NCBI GenBank assembly: GCA_026119855.1
Contig: JAOWBW010000863.1
Coordinates: 62,001 to 126,000 of the forward strand
From: Campanula takesimana
Lineage: Eukaryota > Streptophyta > Magnoliopsida > Asterales > Campanulaceae
Direction: 5' to 3'
DNA: 64,000 nt
The notes under the pieces are model-generated. The model made no database searches. It had not been told where the DNA came from and saw only the letters and a program-made list of their open reading frames with translations. Positions 1 to 11,084 of this stretch are shown in pieces. Every line of letters starts with the position of its first letter. The stretch's first letter is position 1. The translations under genes and the position numbers were made by a program.

Positions 1-1280
1 AGGGTTAATTACAATTGGGTCCCTACTATTTGCACAATTTTTTTGTGTAAAAAACCTCGATAGTAGTAAAACCCTCCCCTAATTATGACAAAGACTTCCC
101 TGCGACCGTCTCACGCGTGAGGCGGGCGCGTGAGACGGCCGCGCCCCCTTTTCCCATTTTTTCAAAAAGTCCACGTGTTAAAAAAAAACTACAATAATTT
201 TAAAATGCTATATCTTGAGATTTTGAAGTCAAAAAAAATATTTAAAAATACCGGTGTGTTCGTCTCAACGAGACGAACAAAACTACATATTTCATGATAT
301 GGTTTGATTTTTTTTAAAAGAAAAAACATTTTTTAACACACAAAAAAATTGGGTTGTTTCGCCTCCTGAGATGTAACACTTTCTTATGAAGAAAGTAACA
401 GTTTGTTCTTAAAAAAGTAACACTTTTATTTGTAAGATGTAACAGCAATTTTGTAAAATAATATAAATTGTTTTTGTGGTTAGAAAATGTAACACTTTTT
501 TATGAAGAAAGTAACAGTTTGGTCTTAAAAAGTAACACTTTATTGTAAGATGTAACATCAATTTCGCAAAATAATATAAATAGTTTTTTTTTTTTTGAAA
601 AAAAAAAGTGTTACATATGAGAAAAAAGTGTTACATTCCTTATAAAAAGTGTTACATCTTGGTATAAAAGTGTTACTTCTGTTGGCGAGTAAAAAAATGG
701 CGGGCAAAAAAAAAAAAAAAATTGGCGGGAAACGGTCTCACAAGGTGAGACCGTCGCATGGTAGTCCTCCCCATACTTTCTTGACATATCAAACTTTGAA
801 CCTATCCAGCCAGGCTATTCAGGCTATTGTGAAGGAAACTGAGTCTGACAAAAAAAAAAAAAAAAAAATTGTCCCTACTCCCTATTCGTTGCTACAACTC
901 CCTCCGCCATTTGACTTTTGGTTTTTTTTTATTTTACTATACCAAATACAAATTCTCAAGGTAATGGTTTTTTTTTTCCGAAAGGAATCAAGGTAATGGT
1001 TAGAGATGTAACAATTCTAAAAAAAAAATTACTTAGCATAAAATATTTATACACATATGGAGCAAAACATTCACATGGCCTACCTGGATCACAAATATGT
1101 TATGCTCATATTTTAATTTATACATTTATTTATAACCAATTTCTACATAATATGAGATTTATAATAAATATATATTTAAAAAATATTATTTTAATATCAA
1201 AAATTATAGAAATTTAAAAATTTATCTCACAAACATTGAAAATGAAAATGAAAATAAGTTAACTCATTCCATATCTCGAA
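1..1280. other. AT-rich intergenic segment, no gene
   Basis: I see no convincing gene here. The two plus-strand reading frames around 649-1217 are low-complexity runs of Lys, Phe and Ile without domain signals. The stretch holds GAGAC/GTCTC palindromes (near 100-145, 250-285 and 728-757), poly-A and poly-T runs, and a tandem repeat with iterated GTAAC motifs (listed separately). It may be the 3' flank of the MULE whose transposase ends at 1281, but I could not identify a terminal inverted repeat. Confidence 0.6.
371..590. repeat. Two-copy tandem repeat (116-bp period)
   Basis: The block starting ATGTAACACTTTCTTATGAA at 371 recurs at 487 (ATGTAACACTTTTTTATGAA), followed in both copies by GTAACAGTTTG, AGTAACACTTT, AAGATGTAACA and AATAATATAAAT. 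The copies differ by a few substitutions and short indels. Together with 600-676 the region has eight GTAAC motifs on the left and four GTTAC motifs on the right, so motif orientation flips near 590. Confidence 0.8.
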
Positions 1281-2793
1281 TCAATCCGATACAATAAACT
1301 CAGCACTATAATTAGAGCGTAAATACTGCTGATAATTGTTAATCCGATTCAAATATGGAGTAGCCCATCTAGCTGCACAATTATATTTGAAATGAACCCA
1401 TTGTGGCATGAGAGTGGGCATTGGGTACCCTCCTGTCATTGTTACTTGGACGTAATGATTATTATTAACGTGTCCGATTGCAATAGCAACATGTTGATAC
1501 CATGGGGGCGGACTCGATCGAAGTGGTAAGTGCGTCATGCTGCCTTGAATGCTTAGAATGTGTAATATCACATTGTACTTTGAAGCAATAAGGACACCCA
1601 TTTCAGGCATACTCATCCAATGCTCATGGGGTGCACATCTACCAATCTCAAAGAAATTCAACGAATTATAAACATTTAACCATCCTCCACTCCCGAACAT
1701 CTCGACATATTCTGCTTCATACGTGACCAGCTCTTCTATAAAATTATGTCGGATAGTGTGCCATGCATCTTCAGAAAGACCAAGACAAACGGTTATTGCT
1801 CGAAATCCACAGTTTCCATCATTCATTACATCGTGTACCTGCGTAATGTAAGGATGAAGTATAGCCGGAAATTGATGAATGTATGGATGAAAAGAGTATT
1901 GTTGGCCCGTAGAGTAACTGCGTCGTGCTGGTTTCGGAAACTGAGATTTATTAACCTCAACAAACCTTGCGGAAGAACAACTATGTCTACTCGGCTTTTG
2001 TGCTGGCGGAGCTGGAATCTGATCCTGTTTCCGAGATGGTTTTTCTGGTTTTTGAGTTGGTTTTTGAGTTGGTTTTTGAGGATCAACACGGTTTTTTCTG
2101 AAAAGTTTATCCTTTAAGGAAGGACACCCACGAGTTGTAGCGTGAAAAGCTGGTTCACGAACCGAAGTTGTTGATGGCGCGATTATCTCTCTCAACTTTC
2201 GAAGAAAACTAAATTTACGAGATCTTGACTGTTTTTTGAACTGTGCATTAAACATTTGCAGCTCAGCTTCACAACCAAAATCATCATCTCCCACAGGTGT
2301 GCACGGTAATAAGTCAAGATTCCTCCAAAATTTATCAATTGAATCAAGTGGGATAGGACGACCTTTATTGAAATATATCACCTGTTCATGTGCACATGGC
2401 AGCCCATGACTTGTACGCAACTGACATCCACAATTTTCAGAGTAAAATTCAACATCTTTAGACCTCTCATACTCTTTCAATATTATTTCAAGAGCATAAA
2501 TTGAAATGAAACTACGAAATTCTCGGAAAACCAACCGATGTCGAATGACAATTTTGCTCTGTTCAAGACTTGCTTTTATAGATGTGACTTGTGACTGAAT
2601 GACTTGGTGAATGTAACCAAGTGATCTTTCTAAATCTGAATTTGAGGCCTCCAAGTATCGTTTTAACTTAGCATGCTGACTCTCCACTCGATTTGTTGTG
2701 TGATTTCCAAAGTTAAGAAATTTGTCAGCCAAGAAGATACAAACATTTCTTTATAAGGTGTGAGCCAAGTTGCATTTATATAAGCAAAAACAC
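1281..2793 (-). pseudogene. MULE transposase C-terminal exon with SWIM zinc finger and OTU protease domain (broken)
   Basis: This is the 3' exon of a FAR1/Mutator-like transposase. The open frame downstream of about 2730 gives 483 residues. It begins with the TTNRVESQHAKLKRYL block typical of MULE transposases, followed by a SWIM zinc finger (C101, C103, C113, H115), a Lys/Pro-rich linker with repeated KPTQ units (about 215-250), and an OTU-type cysteine protease domain with D305, C308 (DGNC) and a late His (H426, NHYVQV). The exon appears to start at 2793 after a TTTTCAG acceptor. Its first about 20 codons (GVFAYINATWL) lie in another frame: one base seems missing near 2730 between the Trp and the ADKFLNFGN block. 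MULE proteins carrying ULP1 or OTU proteases are known; the role of the protease is not settled. The gene cannot work, because of the frameshift, upstream stops and the E1 insertion. Confidence 0.85.
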
Positions 2794-3035
2794 CTGAAAA
2801 GTCAAACAAACTTAATTTAATATTATGAATGTTCACTTATAAGAACATAAATATATAAAAGCAAAATTGTAAATGAAAAACGCATTTAGTCATTTAATGA
2901 TAAATGCTTTCATATTTTAATAGAATTATTTTACTCAAAAATAAGTAAAGAATATATAATATGTGTTTTGCTGAAAAATACACATTTTATTTTAAAAAGT
3001 AAATAAAAATAAGTAAATATTAATTTTAAAAGTAC
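2794..3035 (-). other. Probable intron of the MULE transposase
   Basis: Read on the minus strand, the coding similarity stops at TTTCCAG followed by GTACTT (3035) and resumes after TTTGACTTTTCAG (2794). Joining the two sides keeps the frame (FPG to VFAYI) and restores the usual order of MULE transposase blocks. The stretch is very AT-rich, as plant introns are. The splice sites are inferred from sequence only. Confidence 0.6.
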
Positions 3036-3266
3036 CTGGAAAGTTAAGCAATATTGCTTCGAGTTGTGCAAAATTAGACATGTATACTTCTTCACTTTCA
3101 GATTCAACCAATCTGTTCCATGCTTTAGAAAACAAATTCCAATATTCAAGCGATTTTATGGTTGGTCTGCACTTCTTCAAAATATTTATATTGATGTGCC
3201 ATCTGCAAAGTAATCATTTGGCTTTCGGAAATACATATTTGCATGCGCTTATCAGAGCCAACTCCC
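3036..3266 (-). pseudogene. MULE transposase, middle exon part 3' of the E1 insertion
   Basis: On the minus strand this continues the transposase directly after the E1 insertion: LALISACKYVFPKA, an in-frame TGA stop, LLCRWHIN, then a stretch ending WNRLVESESEEVYMSNFAQL and the splice donor. The CRWH block after the second catalytic Asp is characteristic of MULE transposases. The stop lies at about 3216. Joined to 11085-11160, the reading frame crosses the target site as VIVTDRELALISA, so E1 sits within or next to the TDREL codons that carry the second catalytic aspartate. Confidence 0.75.
3261..3266. repeat. Target-site duplication of E1, left copy
   Basis: ACTCCC directly precedes the TGTCGCGACC terminus of E1. 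The same six bases follow the other terminus at 11085-11090. Six bases is one more than the usual five for gypsy elements, so one base may be a chance match. Confidence 0.75.
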
Positions 3267-5412
3267 TGTCGCGACCCCGGTCCCCGCGGGCCCCGGGACC
3301 GCGATCTGGACGTCGACTCTAACAATAAACTCCAAAATACCGAAGTTTAAAATTCCATTTAATACCAAAAAGGGATAATCCAAAGTTTTACAAAACCAAG
3401 CTTGGTAAAAACCATATACAATCATCATAAACTTCCACAGTTTATGCTTAACAAAATACAAATGTACAAAATCCTAATGACGTCAATATTCGGTACAATT
3501 ATCCCAAAAGGTTACACATTGATATAATGTAAACCAACCTATACAACTTTCCCCAAAAGAACGGATCCACACTCGACGTCCTCGTTCTCGTGATCAGCGA
3601 GACTATTCCTTAGCACCTGGGGGGGGTTAAGGAAAAACAAAGATGAAAGGAAACGGGGTGAGATAAATCTCAATAAGTTACTAATGCAACTACATGACAT
3701 GCTATGATGCAATAAGCAATAAACAATAATAATTATCGCATAGCACATAGCAATTATCATATAACAGATAGCAGCGGAAATAAACACATAACAAAGGATA
3801 TAGCCAAGGTTTTCCAAACCGGAACATCCAAGTAAAGGATCGTTGCGCAGCTTCAATTATCAACCAATCAACATCTTCATAATGGCATGAAAGCCGAAGA
3901 GAAAACCCCGGTACCGGAACCAATAACCAAAGGAGTGTCACAAAGGACGGGAGACATGCCACAAAGTCATGCTCCAAGTAAAGCTAAAATGCACACAAGG
4001 GAGCTAGCTCTTCTCACATCCAAGGCCAATCTGGAGGAGGGTAATAAGGGGGCAAAACAATGGTCAACATCATAATGGACTTGGCCGTGCCATCATAATG
4101 TTTCGCATCGCCCAAACACACACAAAATACCAGCTGGACTTTCACGTAAAGGCTAAGTAATAAAATACTAGCACGATAAACAACAAGGGATTCCAAAGTA
4201 GGGAATCAATCCAAATAGATCACCACAAAGGCAAACCAATATAAACCGCACATCAAAGATGAATCACGTTCTCAAAATGATACTTAAATAAATCACATAT
4301 CACAATCGATCACAAGGGGATCATTCTCGAACAATAAAGTGTTCCACAACATTAACTTAAGTCAACTAGGGTGATACTTCGAGCCTAGATCGGGCTTGGA
4401 CTTTTAAACAATTCAATAACAAAGAGGCTCAGAACAGCTGGTATGGGCGGTCGCCCATAGCCAGTTTGGGCGGTCGCCCAAACCCAATCCCAAGCCCAAA
4501 ACTCACTGACTTCCTGGGCGGTCGCCCAACCCAATAGTGGGCGGTCGCCTACTCACTTTGGTCAAATCCTCCGGATCAACTGATCTCATGGGCGGTCGCC
4601 CACGCACCCAGGTCGCCGGAAAACGGCCAAAACCAACTGGGTTTCTCCCAAATTTTCCACCCAAACAACATAACTGAAACCAAATGATTTCAATAGTCAT
4701 TCTAAGGTACCCAAACAACATCTAACACAAAAGGGGACCTTAAGAACACCATAAATGACCCCAAACCAAGGATCAAACTCAACTTCAACATCAATCACCA
4801 TTTTTAGACAAAAAAAACCCCAAATGAACCCCAAACAACATCTAAACTCATCCAAACTTCAACTATAACAACAATGGCATTATATGAACATAATATGAGC
4901 ATTTTGGCATAAAAATGGGGGAAAAGTAACTTACTTGAATTTTCTCAAAGTTGACGGATTTCAAATCTTTTTGACTCTACGCGATCCTAGCGACGATCTA
5001 AACAATGTTTACGTTTTAGGAAATGAGAAATGACTAGAAGAAGATGAAGAAAAAGAAGAGAGAAGAAGGAGAAGAAAACTCACCTTTTCTTGGCTTGGAG
5101 AGAGAGAGCTGGAGAGGGAGGGAGTAGGGTGAGGGAGATGGGGTGTAAGAAGGAGAGGGTAGGAGTAGGGAGGGAGTATTTTGAAATGATACACCTAGCC
5201 CCCCCCCCCCTTTCCTTTACTAACTAGCTCAACTAAGATACTCTCCCTAACAATTAAGACCCAAATAAAATGCTAGGCATAAATATTATAACACATAAAT
5301 TGCACACATAATTATTTAAATAGATAATAATTTAAATAAATAATTAAGCAAATAATTAAATAAAAATCATTTAATTACTAATAAAATAGAGCCTATATTT
5401 CGGGTCGTGACA
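3267..5412 (-). repeat. E1 3' LTR (left)
   Basis: Starts TGTCGCGACC and ends CGTGACA on the plus strand (TG...CA ends). It contains five GGGCGGTCGCCC-type palindromes at 4445-4601, a CCAGCTGGACT block at 4130-4140 and a GAGATAAATCTC hairpin at 3661-3672. Compared with the right LTR it shows single-base changes near 4686, 5110 and 5170, small indels near 3505, 4485 and 5005, and a different poly-C length near 5200. Confidence 0.95.
4445..4601. repeat. Array of five GC-rich palindromes in E1 3' LTR
   Basis: GGGCGGTCGCCC occurs at 4445-4456, 4468-4479, 4516-4527 and 4590-4601, with a one-base variant at 4539-4550. Each is a near-perfect 12-bp palindrome in an otherwise AT-rich LTR. In element sense it reads GGGCGACCGCCC, the same word found in E5. 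The same array occurs in the right LTR at 10117-10274. Confidence 0.9.
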
Positions 5413-5432
5413 TTCACTCCCCCTTAAAGAAA
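5413..5432 (-). promoter_or_regulatory. E1 polypurine tract region
   Basis: Directly inside the 3' LTR. On the minus strand it reads CTTTAAGGGGGAGTGAA, a purine-rich run abutting the LTR terminus, as expected of the primer for plus-strand DNA synthesis. E2 has the same sequence at the same place. Confidence 0.75.
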
Positions 5433-5461
5433 ATTCGACCCGAATTTTAGCGAGACTTACC

Positions 5462-6830
5462 TTAAACAAAAAGCCACGGAAATTTCCTCTCGATCTCATC
5501 GCGAAGCTCCCACGTCGATTCCTCGATGTTATGATACCTCCAAAGGACACGAACCAACGCGATGCTCTTGTTTCTCAACTCTTGGACCTTGGAATCTAAG
5601 ATCCGAACCGGACGTTCCTCATAACTCATATCGGGTTCAATAACTTCCGGTATCCTCGGTAACACGTGAGACGGATCATGAACATACCTCCGAAGCATAG
5701 AAACGTGGAACACATTGTGCAACCGGTCCAAAGATGGCGGCAACGCAAGACGATACGCAAGAAGTCCAACCTTTCCCAAAATCTCAAACGGGCCAATAAA
5801 CCTCGGAGCCAACTTGCCTTTCTTCCCAAACCTACGAATACCCACCTTTGGAGATACCTTCAAAAACACCCAATCACCAATCTGAAAACTAAGATCTCGT
5901 CTTCGGTTATCTGCGTAGCTCTTATGACGACTCTGAGCTGTCTTCAACCTATCCCGGATAACTTTAACCTTTTCAACTGAATCCCGAAGCAAATCAATAC
6001 CCAAAACTCTCGCTTCACCAACCTCATCCCAACAAATAGGCGATCTACACTTTCTCCCATACAAGGCCTCGAACGGTGCCATCTCGATACTAGCCTGATA
6101 ACTGTTGTTGTAAGAGAATTCCACTAACGGTAGGTGCGAATCCCAAGAATCAGAAAAGTCTATCGAACACGCTCGCAACATATCCTCCAAAATCTGAATA
6201 GTCCTCTCGGATTGACCATCGGTCTGAGGATGAAAAGCAGTACTGAATCGCAAATCTGTACCCAAAGCTTCCTGAAACGCCTTCCAGAATCTAGAAGTAA
6301 ACCTCGGGTCTCGATCTGACACAATGCTAACCGGAACCCCGTGCAATCTAACAATCTCGTCGATATAAAGGGTTGCAAGCTTCTCCATCGAATATCTGAT
6401 ATCAATAGGCAAGAAATGGGCACTCTTGGTCAATCTATCCACTATTACCCAAACGCTATCATACTTCCTACGGGTACGAGGCAGTCCCGTAACGAAATCC
6501 ATAGTCACATGCTCCCATTTCCACTCGGGAATCTCTAATGGCTGAAGTAATCCCGCGGGTCTCTGATGCTCGGCTTTGACCTGCTGACAAGTTAGACACT
6601 TCGAAACATACTCTGCTATTTCCCTTTTCATATTAATCCACCAAAATTGTTGCTTCAAATCCTGATACATCTTCGTACTGCCCGGATGAATAGTATACCT
6701 CGATTTGTGACCCTCATCAAGAACTCTCTGTTTAATTCCATCAACATCCGGAACACACAAACGACCACGGAAAGTCAACACTCCACTTGAACTCAAAGAA
6801 AAATCCTCGAAGTTCTTTCCTTCAATTTAC
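5462..6830 (-). pseudogene. E1 integrase with C-terminal chromodomain
   Basis: This is the integrase part of the E1 polyprotein, which inserts the DNA copy into chromatin. The 444-residue open frame (5462-6796) shows the HHCC zinc-binding region (H30, H37, C67, C70), the catalytic D100, D161 and E197 with 35 residues between the last two, and a C-terminal chromodomain-like segment ending in VRVLWRYHNIEESTWE. All key residues are present and the length is normal. The frame should continue upstream without a break, but near 6800-6830 it shifts relative to the protease frame, so the polyprotein is not continuous. E2 carries the same region in one frame. The domain looks intact but untranslatable as part of a full polyprotein. 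Confidence 0.88.
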
Positions 6831-7120
6831 CCAATACCTTCACTAACTCGGGATCTTCTTTCTGAGCTTCCTTTATTCTCTGAATTAGGGTCGGAGACAC
6901 CCTAATATTCGCAAAAATAGCCCCATGCCTCGATTCACGAGGAGACCAATCTCGAACATCCTCTAGCACTTTCCACTCTCGAACCATCATCGAAGCCACA
7001 TAAGACTTTCTACTAATCGCATCGGCTACCACATTCGCCTTTCCCGGATGATAAGAAATCGTACAATCATAATCCTTCAACAATTCCATCCATCGGCGCT
7101 GTCTATTATTCAACTCTTTC
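6831..7120 (-). pseudogene. E1 linker and end of RNase H next to the RT deletion junction
   Basis: From 7111 leftwards the minus strand encodes KELNNRQRRWMELLKDYDC and the PGKANVVADAISRKS block, which lie at the RNase H/integrase linker of E2. In E1 they follow directly on the PYRLAPAELKEL block that in E2 comes just before reverse transcriptase. The junction lies in CAACTCTTT (7111-7119), a word present at both parental sites of E2 (55049-55057, and 56131-56139 with one mismatch). About 1,082 bp are missing. Confidence 0.88.
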
Positions 7121-8090
7121 AACTCGGCGGGAGCTAACCTATAAGGCGCTTTCGAAATCGGAGCCGTACCCGGCAAAAGATCTATACAAAACTCTATCTC
7201 ACGATCGGGAGGCATCTCATACTCGGTAGAGAAAACATCGGGAAATTCCCAAACTACCCGAACACTATCAAGACTAGGGGATTCTTTCCTAGTATCAAGA
7301 ACACTAGCCAAAAACCCCTCACAACCACTATGCAACAATCTTCTCGCTTTCATAAAAGAAATTAAGCGAACCTTCCTACTCAGAGGACAAGCCTCAAACA
7401 CAAACTTAGGCACATCAGGAATAGAAAAAGTAACAGTTTTCTCACGGCAATCAACAGAAGCATGAAACTTGCTCAACCAATCCATACCCAAAATGACATC
7501 AAAGTCTTGGATAGGAAGAACTACCAAATCCGCACAAAGGACTCGACCACAAATAACCACATCACAAGCACGAAAGACTCGATCAGAAATCAAGCATTCT
7601 CCTATAGGGGTCGACACCTCTAGCACGTACGGTAAAGACTCGAATGCAGCATTTAACATAGAAGCAAATTGCACAGAAATGTATGAATGAGATGATCCTG
7701 GATCTACTAACGCTCGCGCGCTCACATTAGACACAGAAACAATACCTCCAATAACGGATGGATCATCTGTCGCTTGTTGTTGATTCATTGCAAACACTTT
7801 CCCTTGGATCTTGGGCTTTCCCGCAGCGTCCCTTTTTTGACCCTGATTAATACTAACCCCTGACCCGGATGACTGTTCTCTACCTCTCGGGCAATCCCTT
7901 ACAAAGTGACCCATTTGTCCACATTTTGTACACCTTCCTTGCTTCTTCCAACAACGGTCTTCAGAATGACCTTCCTTTTGACAATACGAACAAAGCCTCC
8001 TAATTTGGCTCCCTTGGTTCCCGGAAGTAGTACCCGGGTTCCTTGGGTTTTGTTGCCCTCGGGACTGAGATTGTCCCCCAAAGTTACCTC
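7121..8090 (-). pseudogene. E1 zinc knuckles and aspartic protease
   Basis: The minus-strand frame runs from two CCHC zinc knuckles (about 7890-8000; CSYCQKEGHSEDRC and CTKCGQMGHFVRDC) into a retroviral-type aspartic protease with the active-site word DPGSSHSYIS (about 7700) and the ILGMDWLS block (about 7480). Zinc knuckles bind the RNA genome; the protease cuts the polyprotein. The second active-site position is Pro rather than Ser or Thr, as in the sister elements here. The frame continues to the pre-RT block and then into the deletion junction. Confidence 0.85.
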
Positions 8091-8816
8091 GGTTTTCGAT
8101 CCTTGCTTACTCGGGTTGGCTACCTCAGTCTTCCTCTTATGTTCCCCAATATCTTGCTCTATCAAATAGGCTCGGTCCACCGCATCTTGAAAAGTCACGA
8201 TTCGTTGAGCAATTAGTTGAGTACGAATGGAGGTCTTCAATCCCCGAATAAACCTCATAGCCTTTTGTTCCTCGGTCCTCACCAAATAGTCGCAATACCG
8301 GGCTAATTCTATGAACTTAGCCGAGTATTGTGCTATAGACAACACACCTTGCTCCAAGTTGAGTAGCTCGATCTCCTTTCGATTCTGATCAACAACCGGA
8401 ATAAAATGCTCCTTGAACTTACGCACGAACAACTCCCACGCATAAACTGTGCGAGTATCATCCCAAGTAGCTTTAACGCCCTTCCACCAATGCTCGGCGG
8501 CTCCCACAAGCTTGTAAGCCGCAAACCGGACCTTGTCCTCATCCGAACACCCAAACACATCATAAATCTTCTCCATCGACTCAATCCACAACTCAGCCTT
8601 CCTTACATCGGGTTCCCCATTGAATTCAACCGGTTTAAGTTTCAAGAATTGCTCCAAACCATAACGGGGTGGTGCTTGTTCTACCCTCGGACCTTGATCA
8701 TGAATGGCCTTCATGGCCGCCTCAAACATGCCTTGAAACATGGCACGTGCTTCTTCCCTTGTTTCATTCGGATTCTGTGCCCCACTAGCACCTCCTTTGT
8801 TTCTTCTTCCAGACAT
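8091..8816 (-). pseudogene. E1 gag (capsid/nucleocapsid), frameshifted near its end
   Basis: Structural Gag protein of E1. The ATG at 8816 (MSGRRNKGG) is chosen because the longer frame begins with a non-ATG codon; E2 has its gag ATG in an equivalent position. The body has the retrotransposon gag pattern: PRYGLEQFLKLKP, WIESMEKI, AAYKLVGAAEHWWKG, FKEHFIP, FIRGLKTSIRTQL. Near 8098 the frame changes within a run of four A, so the zinc knuckles lie in another frame. One base fewer in an A run would explain it; this could be real decay or an assembly error. Confidence 0.88.
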
Positions 8817-8923
8817 TGAGAACAATTACCTGCATAAGACATCAACCATTAATCACTCCGCACTCTACTACCCACCTAGGTCATACTAATCCACCTAGAC
8901 TTATACATAGAGCTAATGCCATA

Positions 8924-8935
8924 GCTCTGATACCA
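8924..8935 (-). promoter_or_regulatory. E1 primer-binding site (tRNA-iMet)
   Basis: The minus strand reads TGGTATCAGAGC two bases inside the 5' LTR. This complements the 3' end of plant initiator tRNA-Met, the usual primer for these elements. Confidence 0.93.
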
Positions 8936-8937
8936 AC

Positions 8938-11084
8938 TGTCGCGACCCCGGTCCCCGCGGGCCCCGGGACCGCGATCTGGACGTCGACTCTAACAATAAA
9001 CTCCAAAATACCGAAGTTTAAAATTCCATTTAATACCAAAAAGGGATAATCCAAAGTTTTACAAAACCAAGCTTGGTAAAAACCATATACAATCATCATA
9101 AACTTCCACAGTTTATGCTTAACAAAATACAAATGTACAAAATCCTAATGACGTCAATATTCGGTACAATTATCCCCAAAAGGTTACACATTGATATAAT
9201 GTAAACCAACCTATACAACTTTCCCCAAAAGAACGGATCCACACTCGACGTCCTCGTTCTCGTGATCAGCGAGACTATTCCTTAGCACCTGGGGGGGGTT
9301 AAGGAAAAACAAAGATGAAAGGAAACGGGGTGAGATAAATCTCAATAAGTTACTAATGCAACTACATGACATGCTATGATGCAATAAGCAATAAACAATA
9401 ATAATTATCGCATAGCACATAGCAATTATCATATAACAGATAGCAGCGGAAATAAACACATAACAAAGGATATAGCCAAGGTTTTCCAAACCGGAACATC
9501 CAAGTAAAGGATCGTTGCGCAGCTTCAATTATCAACCAATCAACATCTTCATAATGGCATGAAAGCCGAAGAGAAAACCCCGGTACCGGAACCAATAACC
9601 AAAGGAGTGTCACAAAGGACGGGAGACATGCCACAAAGTCATGCTCCAAGTAAAGCTAAAATGCACACAAGGGAGCTAGCTCTTCTCACATCCAAGGCCA
9701 ATCTGGAGGAGGGTAATAAGGGGGCAAAACAATGGTCAACATCATAATGGACTTGGCCGTGCCATCATAATGTTTCGCATCGCCCAAACACACACAAAAT
9801 ACCAGCTGGACTTTCACGTAAAGGCTAAGTAATAAAATACTAGCACGATAAACAACAAGGGATTCCAAAGTAGGGAATCAATCCAAATAGATCACCACAA
9901 AGGCAAACCAATATAAACCGCACATCAAAGATGAATCACGTTCTCAAAATGATACTTAAATAAATCACATATCACAATCGATCACAAGGGGATCATTCTC
10001 GAACAATAAAGTGTTCCACAACATTAACTTAAGTCAACTAGGGTGATACTTCGAGCCTAGATCGGGCTTGGACTTTTAAACAATTCAATAACAAAGAGGC
10101 TCAGAACAGCTGGTATGGGCGGTCGCCCATAGCCAGTTTGGGCGGTCGCCCAAAACCCAATCCCAAGCCCAAAACTCACTGACTTCCTGGGCGGTCGCCC
10201 AACCCAATAGTGGGCGGTCGCCTACTCACTTTGGTCAAATCCTCCGGATCAACTGATCTCATGGGCGGTCGCCCACGCACCCAGGTCGCCGGAAAACGGC
10301 CAAAACCAACTGGGTTTCTCCCAAATTTTCCACCCAAACAACATAACTGAAACCAAATGCTTTCAATAGTCATTCTAAGGTACCCAAACAACATCTAACA
10401 CAAAAGGGGACCTTAAGAACACCATAAATGACCCCAAACCAAGGATCAAACTCAACTTCAACATCAATCACCATTTTTAGACAAAAAAAACCCCAAATGA
10501 ACCCCAAACAACATCTAAACTCATCCAAACTTCAACTATAACAACAATGGCATTATATGAACATAATATGAGCATTTTGGCATAAAAATGGGGGAAAAGT
10601 AACTTACTTGAATTTTCTCAAAGTTGACGGATTTCAAATCTTTTTGACTCTACGCGATCCTAGCGACGATCTAAACAATGACGTTTTAGGAAATGAGAAA
10701 TGACTAGAAGAAGATGAAGAAAAAGAAGAGAGAAGAAGGAGAAGAAAACTCACCTTTTCTTGGCTTGGAGAGAGAGAGCTGGAGAGGGAAGGAGTAGGGT
10801 GAGGGAGATGGGGTGTAAGAAGGAGAGGGTAGGAGTAGGGTGGGAGTATTTTGAAATGATACACCTAGCCCCCCCCCCCCCCTTTCCTTTACTAACTAGC
10901 TCAACTAAGATACTCTCCCTAATAATTAAGACCCAAATAAAATGCTAGGCATAAATATTATAACACATAAATTGCACACATAATTATTTAAATAGATAAT
11001 AATTTAAATAAATAATTAAGCAAATAATTAAATAAAAATCATTTAATTACTAATAAAATAGAGCCTATATTTCGGGTCGTGACA
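8938..11084 (-). repeat. E1 5' LTR (right)
   Basis: 2147 bp, nearly identical to 3267-5412, with the same palindrome array (10117-10274), CCAGCTGGACT block (9802-9812) and GAGATAAATCTC hairpin (9332-9343). It should hold the promoter, but I see no unambiguous TATA box. ACTCCC follows at 11085-11090. Confidence 0.95.

Larger units (their letters stand above)
3267..11084 (-). mobile_element. E1: Ty3/gypsy Tekay-type chromovirus with RT/RNase H deletion
   Basis: A complete LTR retrotransposon on the minus strand, 7.8 kb, with LTRs at 3267-5412 and 8938-11084 that differ by only about eight small changes, so the insertion is recent. The interior (5413-8937) carries gag, protease, integrase and a C-terminal chromodomain-like segment, but no reverse transcriptase or RNase H. 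A chromodomain at the end of integrase plus LTRs over 2 kb fits the Tekay/Del clade. The interior is about 1.09 kb shorter than that of E2, which matches the size of the missing RT/RNase H segment. It is therefore non-autonomous. It interrupts the MULE transposase. Confidence 0.93.

Noticed and set aside
649..1217. Two plus-strand open frames of 99-115 codons
   Set aside because: Low-complexity Lys/Phe/Ile runs translated from poly-A and poly-T; no domain or start context.
1746..2117. 123-codon plus-strand frame
   Set aside because: Antisense shadow of the MULE transposase exon, which has clear domain support.
3539..4196. Several frames repeated identically at 3.5-4.2 kb and 9.2-9.9 kb
   Set aside because: They lie within the two E1 LTRs and simply reflect LTR duplication; no domains.
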